DNA of 64,000 bases from Dyadobacter fermentans DSM 18053 (GTDB lineage Bacteria; Bacteroidota; Bacteroidia; Cytophagales; Spirosomataceae). Position 1 is the first letter of the stretch; the number at the start of each line of letters is the position of its first letter. Where the stretch lies: assembly GCF_000023125.1 (NCBI RefSeq), contig NC_013037.1, positions 6,178,501 through 6,242,500 on the forward strand. The letters are read 5' to 3'. The notes beneath the pieces were generated by a model. The model did no database searches. It was not told the origin of the DNA and worked only from the letters and a program-made list of their open reading frames with translations. The translations under genes were made by a program, and so were the position numbers. This document shows positions 1 to 8,687 of this stretch, piece by piece.

Positions 1-90
1 AATGGCCGCGTATTGACGGAATGAGTAGTAAATGGCATTCAATGTATTTATTACTAAAAACAAATCTACTCACTTGCGGATTTCTAAATT

Positions 91-804
91 GTGCGATTAG
101 ATATTTTAAAGCAATACCAGGCCCAGACGAAATGTCTGGTTGCGCTGGATTCTATCATTTTTGGTTTTGATGGCGAAGAGCTCAAATTGTTGTTGGTAAA
201 AAGGGGCATTGAAGACGAGCATCACACATGGTCGCTTATGGGCGGCTGGGTACAACCCGACGAAAGCCTCGAAGGCGCATCGTCCCGCATCCTGTTTGAA
301 TTGACCAATCTCACCGACATTTACCTCGAACAACTTTACACATTCGGAAGTCCCCAGCGCGATCCCGTTGAGCGAACGGTGTCAGTCGCCTATTTCGCAC
401 TCATTAATGTGGAGGATTACGACCATAAGATTTCCAAAAACTTCGAAGCGCAGTGGTTTTCGATGCAGGAATTGCCTAAGCTGCTCTTTGACCACGGCAT
501 GATGGTCGAAATGGCTATTCAGCACCTGCGTTACAAGGCCTCGCAGCACCCGATCGGCTTCGAATTGCTGCCTGAAAAGTTCACGATTCCCCAGTTGCAG
601 AAATTGTACGAAGCGATTTTCGGAACGGAGCTGGATAAGCGCAATTTTAGCCGTAAACTCTTGTCAACCAACTTGTTGATAAAACTGGACGAGAAGCAGA
701 AAGGCTATTCCAAAAAGGGCGCGTATTTCTACAAAATCGACGAGGAGAAATATAAAAAGCAGTTTAATACCTTCCTGAACTTCCTGCCGGGAAGCGCTTC
801 TTAG
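91..804 (+). CDS. Nudix-domain transcriptional regulator (NrtR/AraR-like)
   Basis: 237 aa. Residues ~10-140 form a Nudix fold beginning with the typical FGFDGEELKLLLVKR strand, and residues ~150-235 look like the C-terminal winged helix of NrtR-type regulators (the ...FSRKLLSTNLL... segment). The Nudix box is degenerate: GWVQPDESLEGASSRILFEL keeps the first G and E, but the RE-EE catalytic core reads RI..EL, so hydrolysis is unlikely and ligand sensing likely. In Bacteroides, related proteins control sugar (arabinose) genes and in other bacteria NAD genes; the target here is unknown. The GTG start is the first possible codon after an in-frame TAA at 85-87. It stands alone with no obvious target operon beside it. 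Confidence 0.8.
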   Translation: MRLDILKQYQAQTKCLVALDSIIFGFDGEELKLLLVKRGIEDEHHTWSLMGGWVQPDESLEGASSRILFELTNLTDIYLEQLYTFGSPQRDPVERTVSVAYFALINVEDYDHKISKNFEAQWFSMQELPKLLFDHGMMVEMAIQHLRYKASQHPIGFELLPEKFTIPQLQKLYEAIFGTELDKRNFSRKLLSTNLLIKLDEKQKGYSKKGAYFYKIDEEKYKKQFNTFLNFLPGSAS

Positions 805-827
805 CCGCCGCTATTTCGGGGTGATGG

Positions 828-858
828 TTGTGTAAGCAGTCGGATTTGAGCAACTTTG
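828..858 (+). promoter_or_regulatory. Bacteroidota-type promoter of marC
   Basis: TTG at 828-830, a 20-bp spacer, then CAACTTTG at 851-858, close to the TAnnTTTG -7 consensus. It predicts a transcript starting near 864. The TTG at 856 therefore lies inside the promoter, which favours the downstream ATG at 889 as the start of the next gene. Confidence 0.55.
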
Positions 859-888
859 CGGGACCAAACCTCGCGAAAGTGTAAGCTC

Positions 889-1458
889 ATGTTCAATTTC
901 AAGGAAATCATCTCCGTCACGCTGATCCTCTTTTCGGTGATCGATGTGCTTGGCTCATTGCCTATTATCGTCGATTTCCGCAGGAAACTCGGCAAGATCG
1001 AGTCCGAGAAAACGACCATCGTTGCCGGAGCCATTATGGTGATATTCCTGTTTTTGGGCGAGCGGTTACTAAGCCTTTTTGGCGTCGATATCGCCTCATT
1101 TGCCATCGCGGGGGCCATTATCCTGTTTTTGCTGGGGCTCGAAATGATCCTGGGAAGGGACATTTTCAAGCACGGAAATATCGACGTGGGCGTGGCATCC
1201 ATCGTCCCCATCGCATTCCCGATGATCGCGGGCGCGGCCACAATGACGACATTACTTTCGCTCCGCTCGACCTACCAGATCCAGAACATCCTGGTAGGCA
1301 TCGTGCTGAACCTCTTTTTTATTTACCTCGTATTAAAATCATCGAACTGGCTCGAAAGGAAGCTGGGGCAGGGCGGTACGGATATTCTTCGTAAAGTATT
1401 CGGAATCATTCTGTTGGCTATATCTATTAAGCTTTTCAAAACCAACCTTTCGATGTAA
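889..1458 (+). CDS. MarC family integral membrane protein
   Basis: 189 aa from the ATG at 889 (MFNFKEIISVTLILFSVIDV). An upstream TTG at 856 is in frame but falls in the promoter. About six hydrophobic helices are visible, with the family's signature stretches DVLGSLPIIV near the N-terminus and IAFPMIAGAATMTT in the middle. MarC/UPF0056 proteins sit in the inner membrane; their substrate is unknown, and the old link to multiple antibiotic resistance has not held up. Single gene with its own promoter. Confidence 0.88.
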   Translation: MFNFKEIISVTLILFSVIDVLGSLPIIVDFRRKLGKIESEKTTIVAGAIMVIFLFLGERLLSLFGVDIASFAIAGAIILFLLGLEMILGRDIFKHGNIDVGVASIVPIAFPMIAGAATMTTLLSLRSTYQIQNILVGIVLNLFFIYLVLKSSNWLERKLGQGGTDILRKVFGIILLAISIKLFKTNLSM

Positions 1459-1511
1459 GTGGCGCCCCGGCGTAACATTCAAGTAAGACCAATTTTTTAA
1501 ACCATATAACA

Positions 1512-1976
1512 ATGCAACAACTGGATAGCCTTAATCAAGTCGCGGATTTTCACAGAACTTTCAAACACCCGATCCTGGAAACGCCGACGATCCCCTCCGA
1601 AGAAAGAAGCCGCCTGCGCGTGGCATTGCTCGCCGAGGAATTGAAGGAGCTGGAAGTTGCGATCCTCGAAAAGGACATTGTGGAGGTGGCCGACGCCCTT
1701 TGCGACCTGCAATACGTGCTTTCCGGCGCGGTGCTGGAATTCGGGCTGGGCGAGAAGTTCCGGACGCTGTTCGACGAAGTGCAGCGCTCGAATATGTCCA
1801 AAGCGTGCAACTCGATGGAAGAAGCCGAAGCGACTGTGGCGCATTACCAGGCCAAAGGCACGGATTGCTATTTCAAGGAAGATAATGGCAAATACCTCGT
1901 GTACCGCACGGCCGACGACAAGACTTTGAAAAACATCAATTATTCGCCGGCTGACCTGGCGTCGATTATCGGTTAG
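1512..1976 (+). CDS. MazG-like nucleoside triphosphate pyrophosphohydrolase
   Basis: 154 aa, all-alpha NTP-PPase fold. The metal-binding EExxE...ExxD pattern is visible as LLAEELKELEVAI followed by EVADALCDLQYVL (residues ~34-70). Such proteins hydrolyse (deoxy)NTPs to the monophosphate and pyrophosphate and act as nucleotide-pool cleaners; the exact substrate cannot be read from sequence. The C-terminal ~50 residues carry a small extension (KGTDCYFKEDNGKYLVYRTAD) also seen in phage and bacterial relatives. It lies 30 bp upstream of pepT and may be co-transcribed. Confidence 0.8.
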   Translation: MQQLDSLNQVADFHRTFKHPILETPTIPSEERSRLRVALLAEELKELEVAILEKDIVEVADALCDLQYVLSGAVLEFGLGEKFRTLFDEVQRSNMSKACNSMEEAEATVAHYQAKGTDCYFKEDNGKYLVYRTADDKTLKNINYSPADLASIIG

Positions 1977-2006
1977 TCGTATTTCAAAAACTTCAATCGA
2001 TTCATT

Positions 2007-3245
2007 ATGAGCTCTGTTCTCGAACGCTTCCTGCGTTATGTGCAAATAGACACGCAGTCGGACCCTAACTCGGAAACATTTCCCAGCACTGCCAAGCAGC
2101 GTAACCTGAGCAACCTGCTCGCCGAAGAACTTCGCGCGCTGGGCGTTGCGGACGCGCATGTGGACGAGCATGGGTACGTGTATGCGACGATCCCGTCGAA
2201 TTCCGATAAAGCGGACATTCCGGTGATCTGTTTCTGCTCGCACGTGGACACATCGCCGGACGTTACCGGCGAAAATGTGAAGCCGATCGTTCACCGGAAC
2301 TGGGACGGCTCCGACATAATCCTGCCGGACGATAACATGCAGGTTTTGCGGATAGGAGAGCTGCACGATCTCGACCAGCAGATCGGGAACGACATTGTTA
2401 CCGCCAGCGGCACCACATTGTTGGGCGCTGACAATAAGGCGGGCGTGGCCGAAATCATGGCCGCGGCCGAACATTTGCTCGCTAATCCGCAGCTGAAACA
2501 CGGGGATATCAAAATCCTCTTCACACCGGACGAGGAAGTAGGCCGAGGCACCGAAAAAGTCGATTTGCAAAAGCTGGGCGCCGATTTCGGATACACTGTG
2601 GACGGCGAGGCGATCGGGACATTGGAAGATGAAACGTTTTCAGCCGATGGCGTGAAAATCACCATTCACGGTGTAAGTACGCACCCGGGTTACGCGATCG
2701 GCAAGCTGGAAAATGCATTGAAAATCGCTGCTGAAATATTGGCAAGACTTCCGAAAGACAGACTTTCGCCCGAAACCACGCAGGATAAGGAGGGCTTTAT
2801 TCATCCGGTGCAAATGGAAGGGATTCAGGAAAAAGCAGTGCTGAACTTCATTATCCGCGATTTTACCGTTGCAGGCCTGCATGAAAAAGAGGATTTTCTG
2901 AAAGGCATTATGGAAGATGTTTTGAAAGAATACCCCAATTCGACCGCCGAATTTAAAGTCCAGGAACAGTACCGGAACATGAAAGAAGTGCTCGACCAGC
3001 GCCCGGAAGTGATCCAAAACGCATTGACGGCCATGGAACGGGTAGGTTTAAATCCCATCCAACGCAGCATCCGCGGAGGCACCGACGGCTCGCGCCTCTC
3101 ATTCATGGGCCTGCCCTGCCCGAACATCTTCGCCGGCGAACACGCATTCCACTCCAAGCTGGAATGGGTATCGGTGCAGGATATGGAGAAGGCGGTGGAG
3201 GTCATCGTCAGTTTGGCGGGCGTTTGGGAGGAGAAGAAATTTTGA
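2007..3245 (+). CDS. pepT: Peptidase T (tripeptide aminopeptidase)
   Basis: 412 aa, normal length for PepT, an M20B cytosolic di-zinc aminopeptidase that removes the N-terminal residue from tripeptides. Metal and catalytic motifs are intact: HVDTSPD (H79, D81), LLGADNKAGVAEI with the bridging Asp, FTPDEEVGRGTE with the general-base Glu pair, VDGEAIGTLE, and a C-terminal GGTDGSRLSFMGLPCPNIFAGEHAFHSK segment given here only as its first and last elements (GGTDGS, H of AFHSK). The ATG at 2007 gives the family's usual N-terminus (LERFLRYVQIDTQSD). Its stop codon runs directly into an inverted and tandem repeat. Confidence 0.95.
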   Translation: MSSVLERFLRYVQIDTQSDPNSETFPSTAKQRNLSNLLAEELRALGVADAHVDEHGYVYATIPSNSDKADIPVICFCSHVDTSPDVTGENVKPIVHRNWDGSDIILPDDNMQVLRIGELHDLDQQIGNDIVTASGTTLLGADNKAGVAEIMAAAEHLLANPQLKHGDIKILFTPDEEVGRGTEKVDLQKLGADFGYTVDGEAIGTLEDETFSADGVKITIHGVSTHPGYAIGKLENALKIAAEILARLPKDRLSPETTQDKEGFIHPVQMEGIQEKAVLNFIIRDFTVAGLHEKEDFLKGIMEDVLKEYPNSTAEFKVQEQYRNMKEVLDQRPEVIQNALTAMERVGLNPIQRSIRGGTDGSRLSFMGLPCPNIFAGEHAFHSKLEWVSVQDMEKAVEVIVSLAGVWEEKKF

Positions 3246-3360
3246 ATGATTGAATGACTGAATGACCGAATATTTTTATTCAATCATTCAATCATTCAAT
3301 CATTCAATCATTCAATCATTCAGTCATTCAATCATTAATCCATTCAATCATTCGATCATT
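3244..3360. repeat. 8-bp tandem repeat (CAATCATT)n with an inverted left arm
   Basis: From 3281 to 3360 there are ten consecutive 8-bp units, mostly CAATCATT; variant units are CAGTCATT (3321), AATCCATT (3337) and CGATCATT (3353). The left part (3244-3271, GAATGATT/GAATGACT/GAATGACC units) is the near reverse complement, so the transcript could fold into a long hairpin with an AT-rich loop at 3272-3277. The array begins at the pepT stop and its last unit contains the first base pair of the TTG start codon of the next gene. Confidence 0.9.
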
Positions 3361-3988
3361 GAAAAAGACAAAGTTCTACGTCGTCTGGCAGGGCCGGAAA
3401 ACCGGGGTTTTTACCGATTGGAAGGAGTGTGAGGCGCAGATTAAGGGCTTCGAGGATGCGCGCTACAAGTCGTTCGACTCGTTGCAGGAGGCCGAGGCGG
3501 CCATTCAGCGGAATTACTGGGAATTTGTAGCCAAAAAGGATAGCAAACCCGCCGTCCAGGAACCGCCTGCTAATGTAGGCCGACCGATTAAAAACAGCAT
3601 TGCCGTAGATGCGGCCTGGAACACGGCTACCGGCGACATGGAATACCAGGGCGTGTATTACGCCACCGGCGACCGCATTTTCCTGCAAGGGCCGTTTAAA
3701 GACGGCACCAATAATATCGGCGAGTTTCTGGCGATCGTGCATGCCTTGGCCTATTTGCAGAAAAAGGAAAGCGACCTGCCGATTTACACGGATTCTAAAA
3801 CGGCGATGGCCTGGATTAAAAAGAAACACGCCAATACCAATCTGGCTTTGACCCCACGGAACAAGCCGCTTTTTGAAATGTTGCAGCGCGCCGAACGATG
3901 GCTTGCAACAAACACTTACCCCAACAGGATATTGAAATGGGAGACGGAATATTGGGGCGAAAATCCGGCTGATTTTGGACGAAAATAA
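3359..3988 (+). CDS. Ribonuclease H with N-terminal viroplasmin (RHBD) domain
   Basis: 209 aa. Residues ~3-50 (KFYVVWQGRKTGVFTDW...) are a caulimovirus-VI/RNase H1 hybrid-binding domain; residues ~78-205 are the RNase H fold. All catalytic acids are visible: AVDAAWN, NIGEFLAI, YTDSKTAM and the last Asp in ENPADFGRK. It should cut the RNA strand of RNA-DNA hybrids (R-loops, primers). The start is a TTG that overlaps the last 8-bp repeat; no ATG or GTG exists between it and the conserved domain. Eight bases separate its stop from trmN6. Confidence 0.9.
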   Translation: MKKTKFYVVWQGRKTGVFTDWKECEAQIKGFEDARYKSFDSLQEAEAAIQRNYWEFVAKKDSKPAVQEPPANVGRPIKNSIAVDAAWNTATGDMEYQGVYYATGDRIFLQGPFKDGTNNIGEFLAIVHALAYLQKKESDLPIYTDSKTAMAWIKKKHANTNLALTPRNKPLFEMLQRAERWLATNTYPNRILKWETEYWGENPADFGRK

Positions 3989-3996
3989 AGCATAAT

Positions 3997-4719
3997 ATGC
4001 CCCGCAACGCCCATTTCCGTTTCAAGCAGTTCACGGTCCGGCAGGACCAGTGTGCGATGAAAGTGTGTACCGACGCCTGCGTCCTCGGCGCATGGGCGGA
4101 TGTGGAGGACGCCGACCGCATTCTCGACATAGGGGCCGGAACGGGCCTGCTCTCGCTCATGGTTGCGCAGCGCAACACGTACGCGATGATCGACGCTGTG
4201 GAAATTGATGCGGAGGCGTTTTACCAGGCCGGTGAAAATGTGGAACAAAGTCCGTTTCACGACCGCATTACGCTTTTCCATTCGGCGGTGCAAGAATTTG
4301 TGTCCGAGCACCGGTATGACGTGATCATTACCAACCCGCCGTTTTTCCAGTCGGACCTGCTTTCGCCGATTGATAAGAAGAATATCGCCCATCATGCCAA
4401 ATCCCTTGATTTTGAGGAATTACTGACGGCTATTGAGCGGCTTTTGAAGCCGGAAGGTAAATTCAACATTCTTTTTCCGGTAGACGAAGGCAGTCGCTTC
4501 GCAGAGAAAGCGGCACATGCTGGCTGGAAACTGACCCGGAAACTGACATTGTTTCATCAGGAAGACAAAAAAGCATTCCGCCTGCTGATGCGCTTTGAGC
4601 GTGCGGAAGTTGCTCATAATGTGATCGTTGAGCCTGACTTGTATATTTATGAAAAAGATGGTGTGACGCATGATCCGCGTTTCAGGGAATTGCTAAAAGC
4701 TTTTTATTTGAAATTTTGA
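3997..4719 (+). CDS. trmN6: tRNA1(Val) (adenine(37)-N6)-methyltransferase family protein
   Basis: 240 aa, YfiC/TrmN6 type. SAM-binding motif I is ILDIGAGTGLLSLM (residues ~46-59), acidic motif II is DAVEID, and the N6-adenine methyltransferase signature NPPF lies in VIITNPPFFQSDL. The N-terminal FRFKQFTVRQDQCAMKV block is typical of the family. It methylates a tRNA adenine next to the anticodon, in the cytoplasm. It starts 8 bp after the RNase H gene and is probably in the same transcript. Confidence 0.9.
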   Translation: MPRNAHFRFKQFTVRQDQCAMKVCTDACVLGAWADVEDADRILDIGAGTGLLSLMVAQRNTYAMIDAVEIDAEAFYQAGENVEQSPFHDRITLFHSAVQEFVSEHRYDVIITNPPFFQSDLLSPIDKKNIAHHAKSLDFEELLTAIERLLKPEGKFNILFPVDEGSRFAEKAAHAGWKLTRKLTLFHQEDKKAFRLLMRFERAEVAHNVIVEPDLYIYEKDGVTHDPRFRELLKAFYLKF

Positions 4720-4778
4720 TCAGGAAAAACACGAACTTTGCGGCAAATTACCGGCAAAGCATTGTCACTGAATCGTAC

Positions 4779-5750
4779 ATGACCGACCAAGCTATCCAGA
4801 TTTCCGTTGTTATCCCGCTTTATAATGAAGAAGAGTCGCTGCCCGAGCTATGCGAGTGGATTGCGAGGGTTATGGACGAAAATCATTTCACGTACGAGGT
4901 CCTGCTCATGGATGATGGCAGCAGGGACCGCTCCTGGGAGGTGATACAACGGCTTTCACAGGAAAACCCCAATGTGCGCGGCATCCGTTTTGTGAGGAAT
5001 TATGGCAAAACAGCCGCATTGCAAACCGGTTTTCAGGCGGTAAAAGGGAATGTGGTAATCACGATGGATGCCGATTTGCAGGACAGTCCGGACGAAATAC
5101 CGGAACTGTACAGTTTGATCGTCAACGACCGTTATGACCTCATTTCGGGCTGGAAGAAAAAGCGCTACGACCCCATCACGAAAACGATCCCTACGAAGCT
5201 TTTTAATGCGGCCACGCGCCAGATCTCCGGCGTGCACCTGCACGACTTCAACTGTGGCTTAAAGGCTTACCGCAAGGATGTCGTCAAGAATATCACTATT
5301 TATGGAGAAATGCACCGCTACATCCCGGTGATTGCGAAATGGAATGGATTCGCGAAGATCGGGGAGAAGGTGGTGCAGCACCGGGCACGCAAATACGGTC
5401 ACACAAAATTCGGCCTCGAACGGTTCATTTTTGGCTTTCTGGATTTGCTTTCGATCGCCTTTGTGAATAAGTTTGGACGGAGACCGATGCATTTGTTCGG
5501 CAGTCTGGGAACTCTTATGTTTTTTCTTGGAAGCCTTATAGCAATGTGGTTGATCGGGAAAAAAATATATAACATTTACAATTTGTTGCCTTACCGGAAT
5601 GTTACCGAAAATCCGCTGTTCTTTCTGGCGCTGGTGGCGGTGACGGTAGGCTCTCAATTATTTCTCGCAGGATTTTTGGGTGAATTGTTTGTAAAGCAAG
5701 CTGTTTCAAAAACAGGAGACTACACGATTGCCGAGAAAGCAGGATTGTAG
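4779..5750 (+). CDS. Family 2 glycosyltransferase, DPM1/ArnC-like, membrane anchored
   Basis: 323 aa from the ATG at 4779; an in-frame TTG at 4716 would overlap trmN6 and adds residues outside the fold. The GT-A domain (VVIPLYNEEESLPEL, LMDDGSRDRS, MDADLQDSPDEIP) is followed by two C-terminal transmembrane helices (residues ~235-260 and ~275-305). Proteins of this build transfer a sugar from a nucleotide donor to polyprenyl phosphate on the cytoplasmic face. The downstream pathway is not evident locally. A -7-like GAACTTTG lies at 4733-4740, upstream of the chosen start. Confidence 0.88.
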   Translation: MTDQAIQISVVIPLYNEEESLPELCEWIARVMDENHFTYEVLLMDDGSRDRSWEVIQRLSQENPNVRGIRFVRNYGKTAALQTGFQAVKGNVVITMDADLQDSPDEIPELYSLIVNDRYDLISGWKKKRYDPITKTIPTKLFNAATRQISGVHLHDFNCGLKAYRKDVVKNITIYGEMHRYIPVIAKWNGFAKIGEKVVQHRARKYGHTKFGLERFIFGFLDLLSIAFVNKFGRRPMHLFGSLGTLMFFLGSLIAMWLIGKKIYNIYNLLPYRNVTENPLFFLALVAVTVGSQLFLAGFLGELFVKQAVSKTGDYTIAEKAGL

Positions 5751-5811
5751 AAAATCAGGATTAGTATTCAACGAAATTTAAGTTTAAAAGTTATTACCTA
5801 TTACACAACTA

Positions 5812-6423
5812 ATGATCGCTAACGTACACAAGGCACATCCGTGGCACGGAATTCCAATGGGTGATAAGGCACCCGAATTAGTTACTGCATTTATTGAGAT
5901 TGTTCCTACCGATACCGTAAAGTACGAAATTGACAAGGCCACCGGTTACCTTAAAATCGACCGCCCTCAGAAATATTCGAACATCGTTCCTGCATTGTAC
6001 GGCTTCATTCCCAAAACCTATTGCGCGGATAAAATCGCCGCATTGGCGCGTGAGCGTTCCGGTCGCGATGTGACCGAAGGTGATGGTGACCCGCTGGATA
6101 TCATTGTATTGTGCGAAAAAATCATTTCACACGGTAACATCATGTGCGAAGCGAAGCCTATCGGCGGTATTCGTCTGATCGACGGCGGAGAGGCAGATGA
6201 CAAGATCATCGCCGTGCTGAAAGGCGACGAAGTGTACGGTCAGTTCAACGACCTGAGCGAACTGCCCGACGGTATCGTGGAGCGTTTGAAGCACTACTTC
6301 CTGACTTACAAAAACCTGCCTGGCGAGAAAGCGCACATTGAAATTACCAATGTGTACGGGAAGGAAGAGGCGCACGAAGTGATCCTCACGTCGGTAGAAG
6401 ATTACAAGCATTCCTATTATTGA
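5812..6423 (+). CDS. ppa: Inorganic pyrophosphatase (family I)
   Basis: 203 aa. The family I signature DGDPLDIIVL (D-x-D-P-x-D) lies near residue 88, and KYEIDKATGYLKIDRP matches the N-terminal active-site Lys/Glu/Arg region. It hydrolyses pyrophosphate to phosphate in the cytosol and so pulls biosynthetic reactions forward. The gene is single, with its own terminator at 6486-6513. Confidence 0.96.
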   Translation: MIANVHKAHPWHGIPMGDKAPELVTAFIEIVPTDTVKYEIDKATGYLKIDRPQKYSNIVPALYGFIPKTYCADKIAALARERSGRDVTEGDGDPLDIIVLCEKIISHGNIMCEAKPIGGIRLIDGGEADDKIIAVLKGDEVYGQFNDLSELPDGIVERLKHYFLTYKNLPGEKAHIEITNVYGKEEAHEVILTSVEDYKHSYY

Positions 6424-6485
6424 ATCGACGCAGCATTGTAACGCCGGTTATCGGATGAGCATCCCATAACGCGACGGAATTTAGA

Positions 6486-6513
6486 GCCGCTCCTGCTAGG
6501 GGCGGCTTTTTTT
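6486..6513 (+). terminator. Rho-independent terminator of ppa
   Basis: GCCGCTCC (6486-6493), loop TGCTA, GGGGCGGC (6499-6506), then seven T. Confidence 0.9.
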
Positions 6514-6519
6514 AATTCG

Positions 6520-6527
6520 TATCTTTG
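6520..6527 (+). promoter_or_regulatory. -7 promoter element of prfC
   Basis: TATCTTTG matches the Bacteroidota -7 consensus TAnnTTTG. No TTG is found at the usual -33 distance because that position falls in the terminator of ppa. Confidence 0.5.
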
Positions 6528-6570
6528 CGCAAATTTTGACCAACCATTTGGCACTCGCTGCCAGGCATAT

Positions 6571-8166
6571 ATGAGTAATTTACAAGAAATTAAGAAGCGC
6601 CGCACGTTTGCGATCATCAGTCACCCCGATGCCGGGAAAACCACGCTGACGGAAAAGCTGCTCCTTTTCGGGGGCGCGATCCAGACGGCAGGGGCGGTGA
6701 AATCCAATAAGATCAAGAAAACGGCGACTTCCGACTTTATGGAGATCGAGAAGCAGCGCGGTATCTCGGTGGCGACGTCGGTAATGACTTTTGAATACAA
6801 AGACCTGCTGATCAACATCCTCGATACGCCGGGCCACAAGGACTTTGCCGAAGATACTTACCGCACGCTCACGGCGGTGGACAGCGTAATCCTCGTGGTG
6901 GACTGCGTGAAGGGCGTCGAGGAGCAAACCGAGCGCCTCATGGAAGTTTGCCGCATGCGCAATACGCCGGTGATCGTGTTCATCAACAAGCTCGACCGCG
7001 AAGGGCAAAACCCGTTCGAATTGCTCGACGAGCTGGAAAGCAAACTAAATATCCGGGTTCGTCCGCTTACCTGGCCGATTAATATTGGGGCCAATTTCAA
7101 AGGCGTTTACAGCTTGTACGAGCAAATGCTGTATTTCTTCAAAATCAACAAAACCAAAATCGAGGCGGACGTCGCGAAGGTGAACCTTGAAGACGAGAAA
7201 TTGGAAGAATTGCTTGGTGAAAGAGATGCCAATCAGCTGACAGAGGACGTGGAGCTCGTAGAAGGCGTTTACGATGCATTCTCGGAGGAAGCGTATCAGA
7301 AAGGCCAGCTCGCGCCGGTTTTCTTCGGAAGTGCGATCAATAACTTTGGTATCAAGGAGTTGCTGGACACATTCTGCGAGATTTCGCCCATCCCGCAACC
7401 GCGCCCGACCGACGTACGCGAGGTGGAGCCAACGGAGCCTAAATTCACCGGTTTTGTATTTAAAATCCACGCCAACCTCGATCCCCGCCACCGCGACCGC
7501 ATTGCGTTTCTACGCATTTGTTCGGGGAAATTTGAAAGGGGTAAATTCTATAAACATGTTCGTTTGGGCAAGGACGTGCGTTTTTCCAGCCCATTCACCT
7601 TCATGGCTTCGGACAAGAGCGTGATGGACGAAGGCTTCCCGGGCGATGTGGTCGGTTTGTACGACACCGGTAACTTCAAAATCGGCGATACATTGACCGA
7701 AGGCGAAGCCCTGCAATTCTCGGGAATTCCGAGCTTCTCGCCCGAGATTTTCAAAGAGCTGATCAACATGGACCCGATGAAATCCAAGCAATTGGAAAAA
7801 GGCATCCAGCAGCTCACCGACGAAGGTGTGGCGCAGCTCTTCACCCTCGATTTAGGCAATAGAAAAATCGTAGGTACGGTTGGAGAACTCCAATTTGACG
7901 TAATCCAATATCGACTTGAACACGAATATGGCGCCAAATGCCGCTGGGTGCCGATGAATATTTCCCGCGCCTGCTGGCTCACCGCCGACGACAAGCCGGC
8001 CATGGACCAGTTTGTCCGCCTCAAAGGCAACCAGATCGCCTATGACAAGGACCGCAACCCGGTTTTCCTTGCCGAATCCGAATGGATGATTCGTATGAAC
8101 CGCGAAAACAACCCCGCCATTCACTTCCATTTTACATCCGAGTTTAAGACTGAAATGGCATTGTAA
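6571..8166 (+). CDS. prfC: Peptide chain release factor 3
   Basis: 531 aa, full length. A translational GTPase that recycles RF1/RF2 from the ribosome after termination. G1 [10 protein letters not shown]2 region [16 protein letters not shown]3 DTPGHKDF and G4 NKLDREG are all intact in residues ~15-150, followed by the domain II/III regions ([20 protein letters not shown]). It has a strong -7 box upstream and a shared bidirectional terminator downstream. Confidence 0.96.
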   Translation: MSNLQEIKKRRTFAIISHPDAGKTTLTEKLLLFGGAIQTAGAVKSNKIKKTATSDFMEIEKQRGISVATSVMTFEYKDLLINILDTPGHKDFAEDTYRTLTAVDSVILVVDCVKGVEEQTERLMEVCRMRNTPVIVFINKLDREGQNPFELLDELESKLNIRVRPLTWPINIGANFKGVYSLYEQMLYFFKINKTKIEADVAKVNLEDEKLEELLGERDANQLTEDVELVEGVYDAFSEEAYQKGQLAPVFFGSAINNFGIKELLDTFCEISPIPQPRPTDVREVEPTEPKFTGFVFKIHANLDPRHRDRIAFLRICSGKFERGKFYKHVRLGKDVRFSSPFTFMASDKSVMDEGFPGDVVGLYDTGNFKIGDTLTEGEALQFSGIPSFSPEIFKELINMDPMKSKQLEKGIQQLTDEGVAQLFTLDLGNRKIVGTVGELQFDVIQYRLEHEYGAKCRWVPMNISRACWLTADDKPAMDQFVRLKGNQIAYDKDRNPVFLAESEWMIRMNRENNPAIHFHFTSEFKTEMAL

Positions 8167-8190
8167 TGTGCCGGTTTTAATACTGAATAC

Positions 8191-8232
8191 GCAAAACGGG
8201 CTGTTTCACACGTATGAAACAGCCCGTTTTGC
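8191..8232. terminator. Bidirectional terminator between prfC and the Spy-like gene
   Basis: Perfect 18-bp stem: 8191-8208 (GCAAAACGGGCTGTTTCA) pairs with 8215-8232, loop of 6 nt. It lies between convergent genes and has A/T tracts within the stem base, so it can serve both strands. Confidence 0.85.
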
Positions 8233-8244
8233 TTTCATTTGGCC

Positions 8245-8616
8245 CTAGTTGCGTGGTTCGCCTCCGCCACCTCCTCCGCCGCGGTTATTCCGGCGGTCTT
8301 CCAGCATGGTTTTGTATTTTTCCTGCTGTTCTACGGTCAGGATTTTGGCGAGTTCGGTGTTGAATGTTTCCATTGATGCGCGCATTTGTTCGCGGTCCAT
8401 TTTCTGGGCATCCCGCATTTCCTGGATTTTCTGTGCGCGTGTCAGGCTCAGGTTGTAGACCTGCTTTTGCTGATCGTCCGAAAGTTTGAGATTTTCGGTC
8501 AGGGTTTTGGTCTGATTTTCGGCGCGTTGTTCGGCTGTCATATTGCCGCCGCCGCGTTGGGCGAAAGCTGTAAAGCTTGCAAAAGCCATCAAAATGGCCA
8601 ACAGTGATTTTTTCAT
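8245..8616 (-). CDS. Small periplasmic Spy/CpxP-like protein, Gly-rich tail
   Basis: 123 aa from the ATG at 8616; an in-frame TTG six bases upstream is less likely. A signal peptide (MKKSLLAILMAFASFTAFA, cleavage before QRGGG) is followed by a long helical part with two LTxxQ-like turns (LKLSDDQQKQVYNL and LTVEQQEKYKTML) and an Arg/Gly-rich tail. The pattern fits the Spy/CpxP helical family of periplasmic stress proteins, common and unnamed in Bacteroidota. Function inferred from this build only. Confidence 0.75.
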   Translation of the reverse strand: MKKSLLAILMAFASFTAFAQRGGGNMTAEQRAENQTKTLTENLKLSDDQQKQVYNLSLTRAQKIQEMRDAQKMDREQMRASMETFNTELAKILTVEQQEKYKTMLEDRRNNRGGGGGGGEPRN

Positions 8617-8687
8617 GGTCAAATAAGTTTAGATACCGCGGTTAGATACGAAAATGAACGGCAAGTTTAACCCGCTTTTGGAAATAT

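Noticed and set aside
1497..2570. 357-codon open frame on the minus strand
   Set aside because: Antisense to the MazG-like gene and pepT, both clear genes; no recognisable motif.
3281..3360. Possible CRISPR array
   Set aside because: Units are 8 bp with no spacers; it is a simple tandem repeat and no cas genes are present.
4716..4778. Upstream extension of the GT2 gene from a TTG
   Set aside because: Would overlap trmN6 and includes the putative -7 box; residues are outside the GT-A fold.
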